Assembly: GCA_032718475.1 (NCBI GenBank)
Contig: JAUCBJ010000671.1
Span: 1 to 28,567, forward strand
Origin: Nemertoderma westbladi
Taxonomy: Eukaryota; Xenacoelomorpha; Nemertodermatida; Nemertodermatidae
DNA: 28,567 nucleotides
Reading direction: 5' to 3'
Shown piece by piece: positions 1 through 8,820 of the stretch (positions are counted from its first letter, which is position 1; each line of letters begins with the position of its first letter). The translations under genes were made by a program, and so were the position numbers. The notes beneath the pieces are model-generated. The model worked only from the letters and a program-made list of their open reading frames with translations, did not search any database and was not told where the DNA came from.

Positions 1-395
1 CGGCGGTTTTTATGAAATGTAAAAATGGTGGTCTTATATTCAAACTGTCGGTTCTTGTTAATAAACACGTATGTAGTTTTCAAACCGGCGGTTTTTATGA
101 AATGTAAAAATGGTGGTCTTATATTCAAACTGTCGGTTCTTGTTAATAAACACGTATGTAGTTTTCAAACCGGCGGTTTTTATGAAATGTAAAAATGGTG
201 GTCTTATATTCAAACTGTCGGTTCTTGTTAATAAACACGTATGTAGTTTTCATACCGGCTGTTTTTATGAAATGTAAAAACGGTGGTCTTATATTCAAAC
301 TGTCGGTTCTTGTTAATAAACACGTATGTAGTTTTCAAACCGGCGGTTTTTATGAAATGTAAAAATGGCGGTTGTATTTTCACAATTGCCGGTTC
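1..395. repeat. 85-bp tandem repeat, about 4.6 copies
   Basis: Units begin at 1, 86, 171, 256 and 341, each with CGGCGG or CGGCTG, so the period is exactly 85 bp. Copies are almost identical until about 368, where the last one diverges. Inside each unit the short motif AACCGGCGGTTTT and its relatives (AACTGTCGGTTCTT, AATGGTGGTCTT) recur, and the same motif fills 1180-1770. The array runs off the left edge of the window. It is probably part of the transposon whose right end is at 1784. Confidence 0.95.
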
Positions 396-500
396 TTACT
401 ATACCGGTACATACAAAGAACCCTAAGTTGTATAATTCAACTGGTAATGCCGTTATTTCTGTATTACAGAGGCGTGATATGATATAACTAATTTACAATA

Positions 501-775
501 ATGACTGCCAGTTTATCACAGAACCACAGATTTACAATAATGACTGCCAGTTTATCACAGAACCACAGATTTACAATAATGACTGCCAGTTTATCACAGA
601 ACCACAGATTTACAATAAAGACTGCCAGTTTATCACAGAACCGCAGATTTACAATAATGACTGCCAGTTTATCACAGAACCACAGATATAGAACCGTAGA
701 TTTGCAATAATAACTGCCAGTTTATCACAGAACCACACACAGATTTACAAACTAATAACTGCCAGTTTGTATAAT
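501..775. repeat. 39-bp tandem repeat, about 5 good copies plus degenerate ones
   Basis: Units start at 501, 540, 579, 618 and 657; degenerate copies follow to about 775. The core is ACTGCCAGTTTATCACAGAAC. Because 39 is a multiple of 3 it makes a 69-codon open frame of 13-residue repeats, which is a by-product and not a gene. ACTGCCAGTTT and GAACCACAGATTT are variants of the AACC-NNN-GGTT motif found on both sides. Confidence 0.95.
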
Positions 776-1179
776 TATGTAAATATAAAAAGTAAATATA
801 TATAATCAAAACATAATTTTAAATTATTAATTAAACTTGGTTAAAATTAATTAATTTATATATATTAATTGAAATGAATTATCTAATATGGCTGAAAAGA
901 AGACAAATGATATTAAAATTAATAATCAAAACACTATTTGTTGATCATCAACTAAAATTAATTAGGATATCCATAAATCTAAATGAATTAAATATTTTCC
1001 TATATACTTAGCCGTGTGTATCCAATATGTATGTAGAGTATTGTATGCATTGGCCGTAAGCGTAGGGTAGGATGTAGGGATTAGATAAGGTAGGCTTTCA
1101 CCCCCCTCTCCCAATATCTCCATATTGTTACATTGAGCTTCATGTGTGCCCTGAATGTCCTGTGCTCCAACATTATTTT
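776..1179. other. AT-rich spacer without recognised content
   Basis: This stretch is dominated by TTAATTAA-like and TATATA sequence, then a short GT/GTAGG-rich part near 1040-1100. I see no coding frame, RNA gene or repeat array. It separates two motif-rich blocks and may be the interior of the transposon ending at 1784. Confidence 0.5.
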
Positions 1180-1770
1180 CAGATAACCACAGGTTTATAA
1201 GTTTGTTTTGCTCTTTATAACCACAGGTTAGTACGTTTTAACCGTTGGTTTTTCTTTAATAACCATAGGTTATAAATAAATTAAAGCATCAGTTTATTAA
1301 AATTACCGCCAGTTTTCTCAAATAAAACCGCCAGTTGACTGTTAATTAAACGGCGGTTTCGTAAAACTGGTTTATTTGGTTGCCGTTTTACCTGTGGTTT
1401 TTTGAGAAAACCGGCAGTTTTAAATAGTTGAAACGCCAGTTACCAGCAGTAAACCATAGGTTAATAAATTCCGATTAAGTATTCGACCGGGAATTTGCGT
1501 TAAACCAGAACCTGAGGTTACAGAAACCGGCAGTTCCTTGCGATATAAAATACCAGAGGTTTTACAACGCATTTTTAGGTTCTAAACAACTGGGGGTTAT
1601 GGAACCGCCGGTTTTACGAGAGATAATCAACCCCCGGTTTGCACAACTGCCAGTTCTTGGCAATGTTTATTTACCGCCGGTTTGTAAAAACAACCTGCGG
1701 TGGTTTTCGTTGCAAAACAACCCCAGGTAGTTCTTGCAAACCGGCATTTTTTTAACAAAATACCACCACT
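1180..1770. repeat. dense array of degenerate AACC-NNN-GGTT interrupted palindromes
   Basis: About 20 short motifs of the form AACCGCCAGTT, AACCGGCAGTTT, AACCACAGGTT, AACCATAGGTT and AACCGCCGGTTTT occur on both strands with spacers of roughly 15-35 bp and no fixed period. The half-sites AACC and GGTT are the constant part. The block ends a few bases before the transposon terminus at 1774-1784, so it fits a subterminal protein-binding array (inference). Confidence 0.75.
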
Positions 1771-1786
1771 TACTTTTTTCAGTGTA

Positions 1787-2535
1787 CCAGACGGAGCCAT
1801 AATTTTCGATTTTGCCTTTCAATTTTTAATTGTTACATCAGTATGAAACATGGTGTACCTTATTATTTAATCAAGATCTATACGAGTAGTTTAAATTCTC
1901 CGAAACAGTAATAACCAGCGCTGCCGAGGAGATTAGGAAATCTGCCAGAATGCTGTTGTTCCATTACACAAGACTTTGATGATCACGCGATGGACGTTTT
2001 AAATAATCATTTTCTATTGAAGCAATTCAACTGTCACCAACTTAATCCAAGTTGCTTATAGAGAACCAAATATATAATGAATACAATGAATTAGTTTCCA
2101 TGGTGTTAATATTCAATGCTGCGCGCAGGTGCTCGCTGCACTCACGGTCGCAATAATAATCACTACCCTTTAAGCAATAATTAATCAGATAGCCATGGCA
2201 ACAGCCAACCCATTCAATAAAGGATTATATAGTGAGGAATCAATATATAAAAATCCACTCGCCGTATTTATAAATCAAAATCCATAAACTATACCCAATT
2301 TATTTCAACTACTTAATATTAATTATTATGTAAATCTCGCACTCATAACTTATTCAACATTAATTAACTATTTTAATGTCTTACGCATACAATCCTTTTA
2401 TGCGATATAAGAAGTACAACTACCGTACGTAACTTAGATTAATTACCTTAAAAATATTAATTAATGCGATACATGTGACATCACAGGTTGTGAGAGTGAG
2501 TGTTGATTGCTTGAAGTATTGCGTGCATAGTGTCC
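1787..2535. other. intergenic region upstream of the Sel1-repeat gene
   Basis: Mostly AT-rich sequence. A short GC-rich patch at about 2120-2155 (GCTGCGCGCAGGTGC) and the 70 bp before the ATG at 2536 are the likeliest places for promoter sequence. No TATA box or other promoter element can be assigned with confidence, and no coding frame is seen. Confidence 0.4.
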
Positions 2536-2792
2536 ATGGCTCCGGACCGTACTGGTATGCGGAGAAGGCCACGACGTAGCAACTACCATCTTATTAACGA
2601 AGATGACAGGGAAATGGAACCAATGAAGGACATTGTCCGTCCACCTTACGCCGATAAAGTTTATCTCGCTCGCAAAAAGAAACCTGACTCCTGGGTTGTA
2701 ATCAGTGCAGAAGTGATACTCATACTCACACTGACTTGTTTAACTGTTTACGTGTATTATTACCTTGAACACGCACTATTCCAAGTACACAG
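2536..2792 (+). CDS. Sel1-repeat membrane protein, exon 1
   Basis: First coding exon of a two-exon gene (257 bp, residues 1-85 plus two bases of codon 86). The ATG at 2536 (TCCATGG) is preferred because the frame just upstream (GTG TCC) has no other ATG. Residues 1-50 are basic and polar (RRRPRRS; later LARKKKPD). Residues 53-77, from WVVISAEV to YVYYYL, form one hydrophobic helix. With the basic side N-terminal this suggests a type II membrane protein with its C-terminus outside the cytosol. The exon ends CAC AG with donor GTTGGT, not a strong donor, but the phase (2) fits exon 2 and the join reads on without a stop. If unspliced, the frame would end at 2811. The partner and exact function are unknown to me. 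Confidence 0.75.
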
Positions 2793-3300
2793 GTTGGTTG
2801 GACTGAATTAATACTTAAAGCATCAGTTAATTGTGATAAATCGTGTTGGCACTGGAAGTTTCATCGTATTAACTAAGTCGCTGAAAGAGACGTGTGCGGC
2901 ATGAGATTGGTCTATCGAAACTTATAGCGGCATGTGATTGGCTGACCGAGAGGTATTACGATGTATGATTGGTTGACCGAGATGTAGCTGATTGGTTGGG
3001 TGAGCGGTTGGGTTGAGTGATTGGTTGCCGGACATGTATGGCGGCATGTGATTGGTTAATCGAGATGTATGGCGGCATGTGATTGGTTGACGGAGATGTA
3101 TGGCAGCTTGTGATTGGTTGACTGTGATGCATATTGGCGTGATTTGTTTATTTAAGTACAACAAACAGCAAGCGGTTTCTGACTATGGTGATAATTTGAA
3201 CCAGTGTTAATTTTCAGTAAAACAATTTTGGGAATTCATAACTTATCACAAGATTCCATTGTATCCAAAATATCCAACGAAATTATCTTATCTTTTCTAG
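2793..3300 (+). other. intron of the Sel1-repeat gene
   Basis: A 508-bp intron from GTTGGT to TTTTCTAG. About 220 bp of it (2920-3140) is a degenerate minisatellite; the rest is AT-rich with no other recognised feature. Confidence 0.7.
2920..3140. repeat. degenerate ~31-bp minisatellite rich in ATTGG (inverted CCAAT)
   Basis: Units resemble GGCATGTGATTGGTTGACCG followed by AGATGTATGGC, with ATTGG in nearly every copy. At least seven copies are visible; spacing varies because of small deletions. Similar TGATTGG-containing words occur at 8641-8712 in intron 8 boundary sequence. An open frame on the minus strand (2922-3164) is repeat-derived. Confidence 0.8.
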
Positions 3301-3592
3301 ATTTTATGCCTACACAGGCCACCCTCACGCGCAGCACTTAGTCGCGGAGAAATACATTGAAGGTAAAATCGTAGACAAAGACTATCGTAAAGCTATAGAA
3401 TACTTTAAGATGGCGGCCGAACAAGGCCACGCCCACGCATCCTATAACCTAGCGGTCAGCCAGCTGAAAGGCCTCAACGTTGGGTTAAAGAAAGGAGAAG
3501 CTAGAAGGTTATTGGAGCACGCCGTGAACAACGGGATAGAGAAAGCTAAGGATGTGTTACACACTTACTGTTACAGGCATAAGGCCTGTTGA
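3301..3592 (+). CDS. Sel1-repeat membrane protein, exon 2 (terminal)
   Basis: Terminal exon (292 bp) after acceptor TCTTTTCTAG; the first base completes codon 86 (Arg) and the frame ends at TGA 3590-3592, giving 182 residues in total. Two Sel1-like (SLR/TPR-type) helical hairpins are visible. The first is about residues 92-127 (GHPHAQHLVAEKYIEG, then KDYRKAIEYFKMAAEQG). The second is about 128-165 (HAHASYNLA, then GEARRLLEHAVNNG). The alanine/glycine/leucine spacing is characteristic of SLRs, which form protein-binding superhelices. The tail ends CYRHKAC. Two repeats are few for the family, so it may work as a small adaptor. Closest orthologue not identified. Confidence 0.85.
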
Positions 3593-3786
3593 AAGCCTCA
3601 TTTAGAATTTTGCATTTTTATGGTTTTAACTGAAATATCGTTCCTATATAAACACCACCTTCAACATAAATCCAAATACATGAATCGGATTTAGTGATAA
3701 ATGAATATCGTCTATACATTATTATTTATAGGCCTATATAGTAACCTAATTATGACACTCCATTCAATCTCTTTGCACACCAAACC

Positions 3787-3792
3787 AATAAA
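3787..3792 (+). terminator. candidate polyadenylation signal AATAAA
   Basis: AATAAA lies 195 bp after the stop codon of the Sel1-repeat gene, followed by T/GT-rich sequence (TATTATTGTTGTTGTTT), as expected downstream of a cleavage site. No experimental 3' end is available. Confidence 0.5.
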
Positions 3793-4536
3793 TGGGTAAA
3801 TATTATTGTTGTTGTTTACACTCATTATATTTAATATTTTTTATTTTAAACGTTTCGTATTGTTATCTACTGTATTTTGGATTAAAACCTTTCAAAGATT
3901 AAAATGTTTGTTATTAAAAAGTTTCTTTAACATATACAGCTAATCAGTTATAATATACTGATAGAACTAATAACTACAACTGTGGGGCAAGCCTTAGAAT
4001 ATGGGTAGGCCTACTTTTAATGAGTTGTCTGTCGTCGTCTTTGATCACTGCTTAAATAGAACAAATCGGCAGTCTACCGAAGTAGTAGAGCAAACAGAAA
4101 CAAGTCGGGAACACAGCTTTCTCGGGTTAATCGTTCTCGCGTTAACCGAGTCTCGTACTGCGCAAAGGCCCCACGACCGTGTCCCACAATTACACTTACT
4201 CGTAGCGTTGCACTTTACAGTAAAGTAATTCAGTTATTCTAGTGGTTCGTTAGACGAACGAACGTAATGATTGAGTAAAAATAAAGCCGCATAGACCAGA
4301 ATACCGTCGTTAAGGTAAGGTATTTTGCAACAAATACTTTTATACTTAAAATATTCCTAACTATGATTGCTAAAGAAATCTAATATTTTCGGTGACATTT
4401 TATAATTGGAGTTTATAAAGTACATTAACACGGGGGGCGTGGCGCCTACGTTATTTCGAAATACTGTCAATATGAAAGGCAATATTGTATGTATGTATAT
4501 TTTACAGTTCCAAAAATGTTGGAGAATTCTTCCAAT
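3793..4536. other. intergenic region between the two convergent genes
   Basis: No supported gene. An open frame at 4001-4228 (+) has no recognisable domain and no splice partner. A short inverted repeat of TTCGTTAGACGAACGAACG lies near 4244-4264. If the coiled-coil gene is spliced at 4584, its next exon would have to lie here or further left; I could not find one. Confidence 0.4.
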
Positions 4537-4584
4537 TTATTTGGCAACGTTTCGAAAAAATAGCATCACTCTAATGAAACCAAC

Positions 4585-4693
4585 CTGATCTTGAACTTTT
4601 TTCGCTAAACTCCTAACTTCCATTCCTAACTCGTGTTTACTTTGTTCAAATTCCATCAGCAATTTCAGTCGATCGCATTCCAACTTACGGCAA
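4585..4693 (-). CDS. coiled-coil protein exon 14 (last exon found)
   Basis: Acceptor TTTATTTTTAG; the first base completes the Arg codon begun in exon 13, then CRKLECDRLKLLMEFEQ to LAKKVQDQ, a clear coiled-coil segment (residues about 929-965). It ends CAG before GTTGGT. If that donor is not used, the frame continues 15 residues (VGFIRVMLFFRNVAK) to TAA at 4537-4539, where AATAAA on the minus strand (4536-4541) overlaps the stop. That tail is hydrophobic, unlike the rest, so both endings stay open. Confidence 0.8.
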
Positions 4694-4800
4694 CTAAAAA
4701 TAAATTAAATATAAACTAAACATCTGTTATAATTCATTTCGAAAACGAAAATATTAATGTAAAACTATGTAGGTAAAGAAAGATGTATAATAACTATATA

Positions 4801-4899
4801 CGTCATTGTTCATAAAATAACACATTATAGCGTTACGGCACGAGTGGTAATAGAACGAGGGCCGTAAAAGCTTTAATGTGCTAATTATGAACAATGGCG
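4801..4899. repeat. 99-bp imperfect palindrome (fold-back, MITE-like)
   Basis: The left arm (4801-4839, CGTCATTGTTCATAA to GTTACGGC) matches the reverse complement of the right arm (4861-4899) with a few mismatches and a one-base shift; the loop is about 21 bases. It lies in intron 13. No target duplication is obvious. A fold-back MITE or a structured RNA hairpin are both possible. Confidence 0.75.
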
Positions 4900-5242
4900 A
4901 ATCTAATTTTATTTATTTGTGGGGAATTTTTTGTAGTTATGCTCTTATACTTTCTAGAACAAACTAATAATGACGCGGTGACATACTGGATATACTGGAA
5001 ATACATAGTAAAGTGTATGGCGTAGGGACATACTGAGAAATAATGTCGCACTGCGATGTAAAATTAGAAAATATGTCGCCCTGGCGATTTGGTAGTGCGA
5101 AATTTATTCCATACAAATAAATAAAATATATAACTTTTTACAGCGGGTTTGAATTCAATTAGTTTTTATATGTCCCAGCATACGAGTTACGCCTGTTGTA
5201 CCGGTGGGGGGACTCCCAACACACATCTCCGCAGTGACTCAC

Positions 5243-5442
5243 CGTGAGCGCTCCTCCTCAACTTTGTTCATCAGATGGTCGTTATTTGGGCCTCTCATCG
5301 TCGTATCCAGATGACTCACCAACTCACTCCTCTCTTTCTCCCAATTACTCCTCTCTAACCTCCATCTCGTCTCCTCCTCCATTCTCTCTTTCAACGACTT
5401 TATTAACTTCGCCTGCATTAAATGCTTGTCATGCTCCGCCAC
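5243..5442 (-). CDS. coiled-coil protein exon 13
   Basis: 200-bp exon, acceptor AAATTATTTAG, donor GTGAGT (strong). It starts in phase 0 and ends with two bases (CG) that pair with the first base of exon 14 to encode Arg. Sequence from VAEHDKHLMQAKLIKSLKER to KVEEERSR is highly charged coiled coil (residues about 863-929). The overlapping plus-strand frame (5244-5450) is a shadow. Confidence 0.9.
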
Positions 5443-5515
5443 CTAAATAATTTGTTATAGAATAAAATTAACATTAGCATTTGCCGCCTCCAAGCCCCTA
5501 ATAAACAACAAACTG

Positions 5516-5797
5516 CGAGTTCCCAGAGCAGAGTTAAAGGCGGCACTATATGCTACGGCCATCGGCCGGAATGTAACTGAACAGATCGAATATCCACTAG
5601 AGAAAACCGTTTATTGGACTGACGCTTTACTCGTTCTGGAATATATCACTAATGAAGCCTGTCAGTTCAGCATCTTTGTTACCAACCGAGTAGCTATTAT
5701 ACTCAGTCGTACTAATATAGATCAATGGAGACATTGCCCCGGGACGATTAACCCCGCCGACATCGCCTCCAGAGGAGAGTATTGTATATTATTGTAA
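5516..5797 (+). mobile_element. BEL/Pao LTR-retrotransposon pol fragment (RNase H region)
   Basis: A frame on the plus strand, without its own start, shows the hallmark order of BEL/Pao polyproteins: RVPRAELKAA, then VYWTDALLVLEYI (RNase H aspartate motif WTD), then FVTNRVA, DQWRHCP and NPADIASRG. It ends at TAA 5795-5797. About 90 codons remain. LTRs, the RT core and the integrase core are not seen nearby, so this is a dead fragment. It sits antisense in intron 12 of the coiled-coil gene. Confidence 0.85.
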
Positions 5798-5995
5798 CAT
5801 TCTTTGGACTTACTAAATCTAAATTACTAACTGTGTAAAACGAAACTTGAATAAAGCAGTCAAAAATATGATTATTACATTATAATATAGAAAATAAATA
5901 AATAAACGGTAATCAATAACAATGTGGATGTAAGTTGACTATATGTTAGAGTTAGTCCATCATTATTGCGACGAAAGTTGTCTCAAATTGTATAC

Positions 5996-6122
5996 AGCTC
6001 CGGCTCTCGCTCCGGCTTCGGCTTCGGCTCCGGCTCCAGCCCCGGCTCCGGTTCTGGCTCCGGTTCCAGCTCCGGCTCCTGCTCCGGCTCCCTCTCCGGC
6101 TCCGTCTCCGGCTCCGGCTCCG
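5996..6122. repeat. GGCTCC-type hexanucleotide repeat
   Basis: About 21 imperfect units of GGCTCC/GGCTTC/GGTTCC. Both strands stay open and give low-complexity frames (Ala-Pro on plus; Gly-Ala or Arg-Ser on minus) that are not genes. It lies in intron 12, 130 bp from the donor of exon 12. Confidence 0.95.
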
Positions 6123-6250
6123 ATGATTCGTAGTTCGATGATTAACAATTAAGATAAATTTCTGAATTTGTATCGTCGTTTGAAGGTTTACGAATTTTTC
6201 CGTACGTATCAATTCTCACACATAGCTAGTTTACCTGTTTGTTCACTCAC

Positions 6251-6442
6251 CTCTTTAGCTCGTTTAGCGTTAGCAGTCTCCTCGCTAAGCTCGTCGAGTT
6301 TCAACTGAAGATCGTCCGCCAATCTCTGGTACGTAACGCACGAGTTCTCCATGTTCTGCCGCTGGTGTTCCGCAACTACCACCGAATGTTCCAACTCCGA
6401 TTTGTTTTCGTTCCACTCAGCGGCGGGAACGGCATCCAAAGC
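6251..6442 (-). CDS. coiled-coil protein exon 12
   Basis: 192-bp exon, phase 0 at both ends; acceptor ATCCGCTAG, donor GTGAGT after AAAGAG. It encodes ALDAVPAAEWNENKSELEHS, continuing to DELSEETANAKRAKE (residues about 799-862): helical, charged, with heptad-spaced leucines. It follows exon 11 in phase. Confidence 0.88.
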
Positions 6443-6801
6443 CTAGCGGATAAACCAGAACACAAATAATGAGTAAATACATATATTACTTTAATTTTTT
6501 AATAATTAAAATTACATTAAAATAGTAAATTAACAAAATATTCATAAACAAACATTTCTAATATAGAATTGTTTTATTGGGACAGTGGGACGAAGTTCGT
6601 TTTAATTTAAAAGAAATGTAAATAAAAGAAAGTACATGAATTGAATGGATTTAACATACAATAATGTAAATGAAAATGTACTTTAAAAAAATAAAGGTCA
6701 AGCATTTCTAATGTTTTATGTTTATTAAGTTGTATGATGATTAGCAGTGGGATTTGTTTATCTAACAATGATGGTTGTCTGTTACTAACATCCTTAGTTA
6801 C

Positions 6802-6990
6802 AGCTTGTTTCCCATTGGTTAGAATCAAGGGCCCTATTCTGTTACCAAATTGCACATCGTCGTCAGTGGTTGAAGCAGCACTCCCCTCACTACACCAACT
6901 GTCGCGCCACCTAGAGTCGATGTCGGGAGAATCCATAGGGTTAGTCACAGGAGTAGTCTTGTTAGAGGACGAGGCCTTGTAAACCTTCAA
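6802..6990 (-). CDS. coiled-coil protein exon 11 (3' boundary uncertain)
   Basis: Acceptor TTTTTTGCAG is strong; the frame begins LKVYKASSSNKTTPVTN in phase 0. It is a polar linker (SRWRDSWCSEGSAASTTDDD), not coiled coil, likely disordered and possibly phosphorylated. The 3' end must be in phase 0 to meet exon 12. GCT before GTAACT (exon start 6802) and GAT before GTTAGT (exon start 6790) both satisfy this; the stronger-looking GTAACA at 6840-6845 does not. Residues about 736-798. Confidence 0.75.
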
Positions 6991-7171
6991 CTGCAAAAAA
7001 CGCAAACCATGTAAGACCCCAACAGAAACAGAACACACTTGTAACCAGAAAACAGACCAGAATAAATGGTTATATTTCTCTGAGGTAAATTTTCAAAAAG
7101 ATGAAGAATCTTAAAAATGATTGGATGGGAGATTGGGAGGCGCCACATTGCAATCCTTACTGAATACAGAC

Positions 7172-7291
7172 CTTTTGACTCATTGATGTTTTCTCGCGAC
7201 CCCAATCCTTTCTCTCCATTTTATGTTGAAGTTCAAGCGATTCTCTTTCGAACTGATATTTTCTCTCCAATCTGCCGTATTCTTCTTGTAA
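7172..7291 (-). CDS. coiled-coil protein exon 10
   Basis: 120-bp exon, phase 0 at both ends; acceptor is a long T-tract then TAG, donor GTCTGT after CAAAAG. It encodes LQEEYGRLERKYQFERESLE, continuing to DWGREKTSMSQK, a continuous charged helix (residues about 696-735). Confidence 0.88.
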
Positions 7292-7632
7292 CTAAAAAAA
7301 AAACAATGTATAATCCACCGCTCTGTCGAAGACACAGTCACTGGAGAAAATTAATAGACAACTCACAACTCATATCGGATGTACTACATGTTAACTATTG
7401 TACAATGCACACTGCACAGTCCGACGACCCAGAAACGGAGAGAGATTGATAAACGTATATATATAGACTTCAAACGGACAGAAAACACAGAGATTCAAAC
7501 AGACAGACAACCATACTTAAATATACACATCCCCTGTCTCCAATTTCCACTCAAACTCTTCTACTTTTATCGTCAGCTCGCCTTCCCAATTTCCAAACAA
7601 ACCTCATCTTCTCTTTAAAATGCCACACAAAC

Positions 7633-7753
7633 CTCTTGTATTTTTATTGTTAGCTCCTCTTTCTCGACTTCCCATTCCATCTCTCGGAACTTATGTTGTT
7701 CGGATTCTTCCACCATTTGTTTAACTGCATCGTTTTCCAGATCAAATTCACAT
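7633..7753 (-). CDS. coiled-coil protein exon 9
   Basis: 121-bp exon after acceptor TTATGACATAG; one base completes the Arg codon from exon 8, then CEFDLENDAVKQMVEESEQH to KEELTIKIQE (residues about 655-695). Donor GTTTGT after CAAGAG. Highly charged coiled coil. Confidence 0.87.
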
Positions 7754-8591
7754 CTATGTCATAAGAAATGTAATAAAATTATTGAACAATATCCCAGTTG
7801 TAGTCGGCAGCAGTTTCTTTTTGTGATTTCGATTTCCCCACAACTTTGATATTTCCTACGATTTATCTGTACAACTCTAATATCCTGTATTACCGGCGAA
7901 TTAATATCTCGTTTCAATTTTTAAATTAAAATTATCCAATAAGGGAAAGGGGCTGGTTACAATGACACGCTATTCTAACCAAAACAATAAACTAAAGTCA
8001 ATAGAACAGTTTACAATCTTGTATTTAAGAGTAATCAGCTGATATTTACCACGATTTTTCCATGGAGAGGGATGAATTGTGATTGCATCAATAGTCAGCC
8101 ACACCTGCCCTACTGATGCTACTACTTTCCTGAATTTTGAATAATTCCAGGCCAACCTTTTGTGATGGAATTTCCATCGGTTCAAAGTAGCTGCAATGGG
8201 TTTAAAGTAAACGATTATTAACGCTAATTAATGTTAATTATCGATTGAGGAAAGGAATCAGGTTACAGTTGTTTATTGCAAAACAATAAACGAGAGTCAA
8301 GATTGCAGGTTCATGTTTTTCGTTGTCAGATATCGACGAATCGTTAACAACAGCTGCTGGGGTATAAAGAATGATAGATTGATATCCGGGTAGATTTTTT
8401 TCTGGATTACCATTTGTTCCAGATCCTGAAGTTCTAGAACATTTAATTTAAATAAGTCAAATCAAAATACGAGGTAAGACTTTATCTAGTAAGTAACTTT
8501 CGGAAAGATTGGAGTCCTAACTCCTGACCTAACTGATCCTAACTACCAACCTGACTGCTGACTGCTGACTGGTTATATAAATTATCCCTAC
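7754..8591 (-). other. intron 8 of the coiled-coil gene
   Basis: 838 bp without a supported feature. A minus-strand frame at 7970-8185 has no domain or fitting splice phase. At 8401-8440 a short minus-strand stretch (LQDLEQM) follows a TTCTAG acceptor, but using it as an exon creates a stop with exon 9. Confidence 0.5.
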
Positions 8592-8776
8592 CGGGCACTT
8601 GATTCGTCCATTGAAGTTGACGATTCCAACACGGCTCTTGTGATTGGTGGGTTGGATCGATCGTGATTTGAGATTTCTTTGTTTAATCGATTGGCGGTTA
8701 TGATTGGTTGATTTGTACGACTTCTCATGTGTGAGTAAGGTAGATTCCCTACATCGACGCGCGTAGAGAAATCCTC
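8592..8776 (-). CDS. coiled-coil protein exon 8
   Basis: 185-bp exon found by phase requirement: exon 7 ends in phase 0 and exon 9 needs two bases before it. The only frame in the gap that meets both starts at acceptor CGCTAACGTTTAG (with a good branch-point-like CTAAC), reads EDFSTRVDVGNLPYSHMRSR on to LESSTSMDESSAR, and ends CG before GTAGGG. It is a polar, Ser/Asn-rich linker (residues about 594-655). Too short for a methionine-initiated frame, so it is easily missed. It lies only about 45 bp from the edge of the minisatellite. Confidence 0.75.
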
Positions 8777-8820
8777 CTAAACGTTAGCGGATATATGTGA
8801 GGTGTGTTACGGATAGCGGT

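Larger units (their letters stand above)
1..1784. mobile_element. right-hand part of a DNA transposon, truncated by the window edge
   Basis: The right end at 1774-1784 reads TTTTTTCAGTG and is followed by TA (1785-1786). Its reverse complement with the TA, TACACTGAAAAAAGTAA, equals the left end of the complete element at 10844-10860 over 17 bases. Upstream lie the 85-bp and 39-bp arrays and the AACC-NNN-GGTT block, all built from one motif. No transposase is seen in this part, so it may be non-autonomous. The left terminus is outside the window, and how far the element extends is inferred. Confidence 0.6.

Noticed and set aside
501-710. 69-codon open frame of 13-residue repeats
   Set aside because: Entirely produced by the 39-bp tandem repeat; no splice or regulatory context.
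4001-4228. 75-codon plus-strand frame between the two genes
   Set aside because: No recognised domain, no splice partner, and length expected by chance.
5952-6212. Ala-Pro, Gly-Ala and Arg-Ser low-complexity frames
   Set aside because: Translations of the GGCTCC hexamer repeat in three frames within intron 12.
7970-8185. 71-codon minus-strand frame with an AG acceptor and GTAAAT donor
   Set aside because: Composition is unlike the rest of the protein and its phases do not fit between exons 8 and 9.
8401-8440. Possible micro-exon (LQDLEQM) in intron 8 after a TTCTAG acceptor
   Set aside because: Joining it to exon 9 in the needed phase makes a TGA, and exons 7, 8 and 9 already agree without it. 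It may be a decayed partial copy of exon 9.
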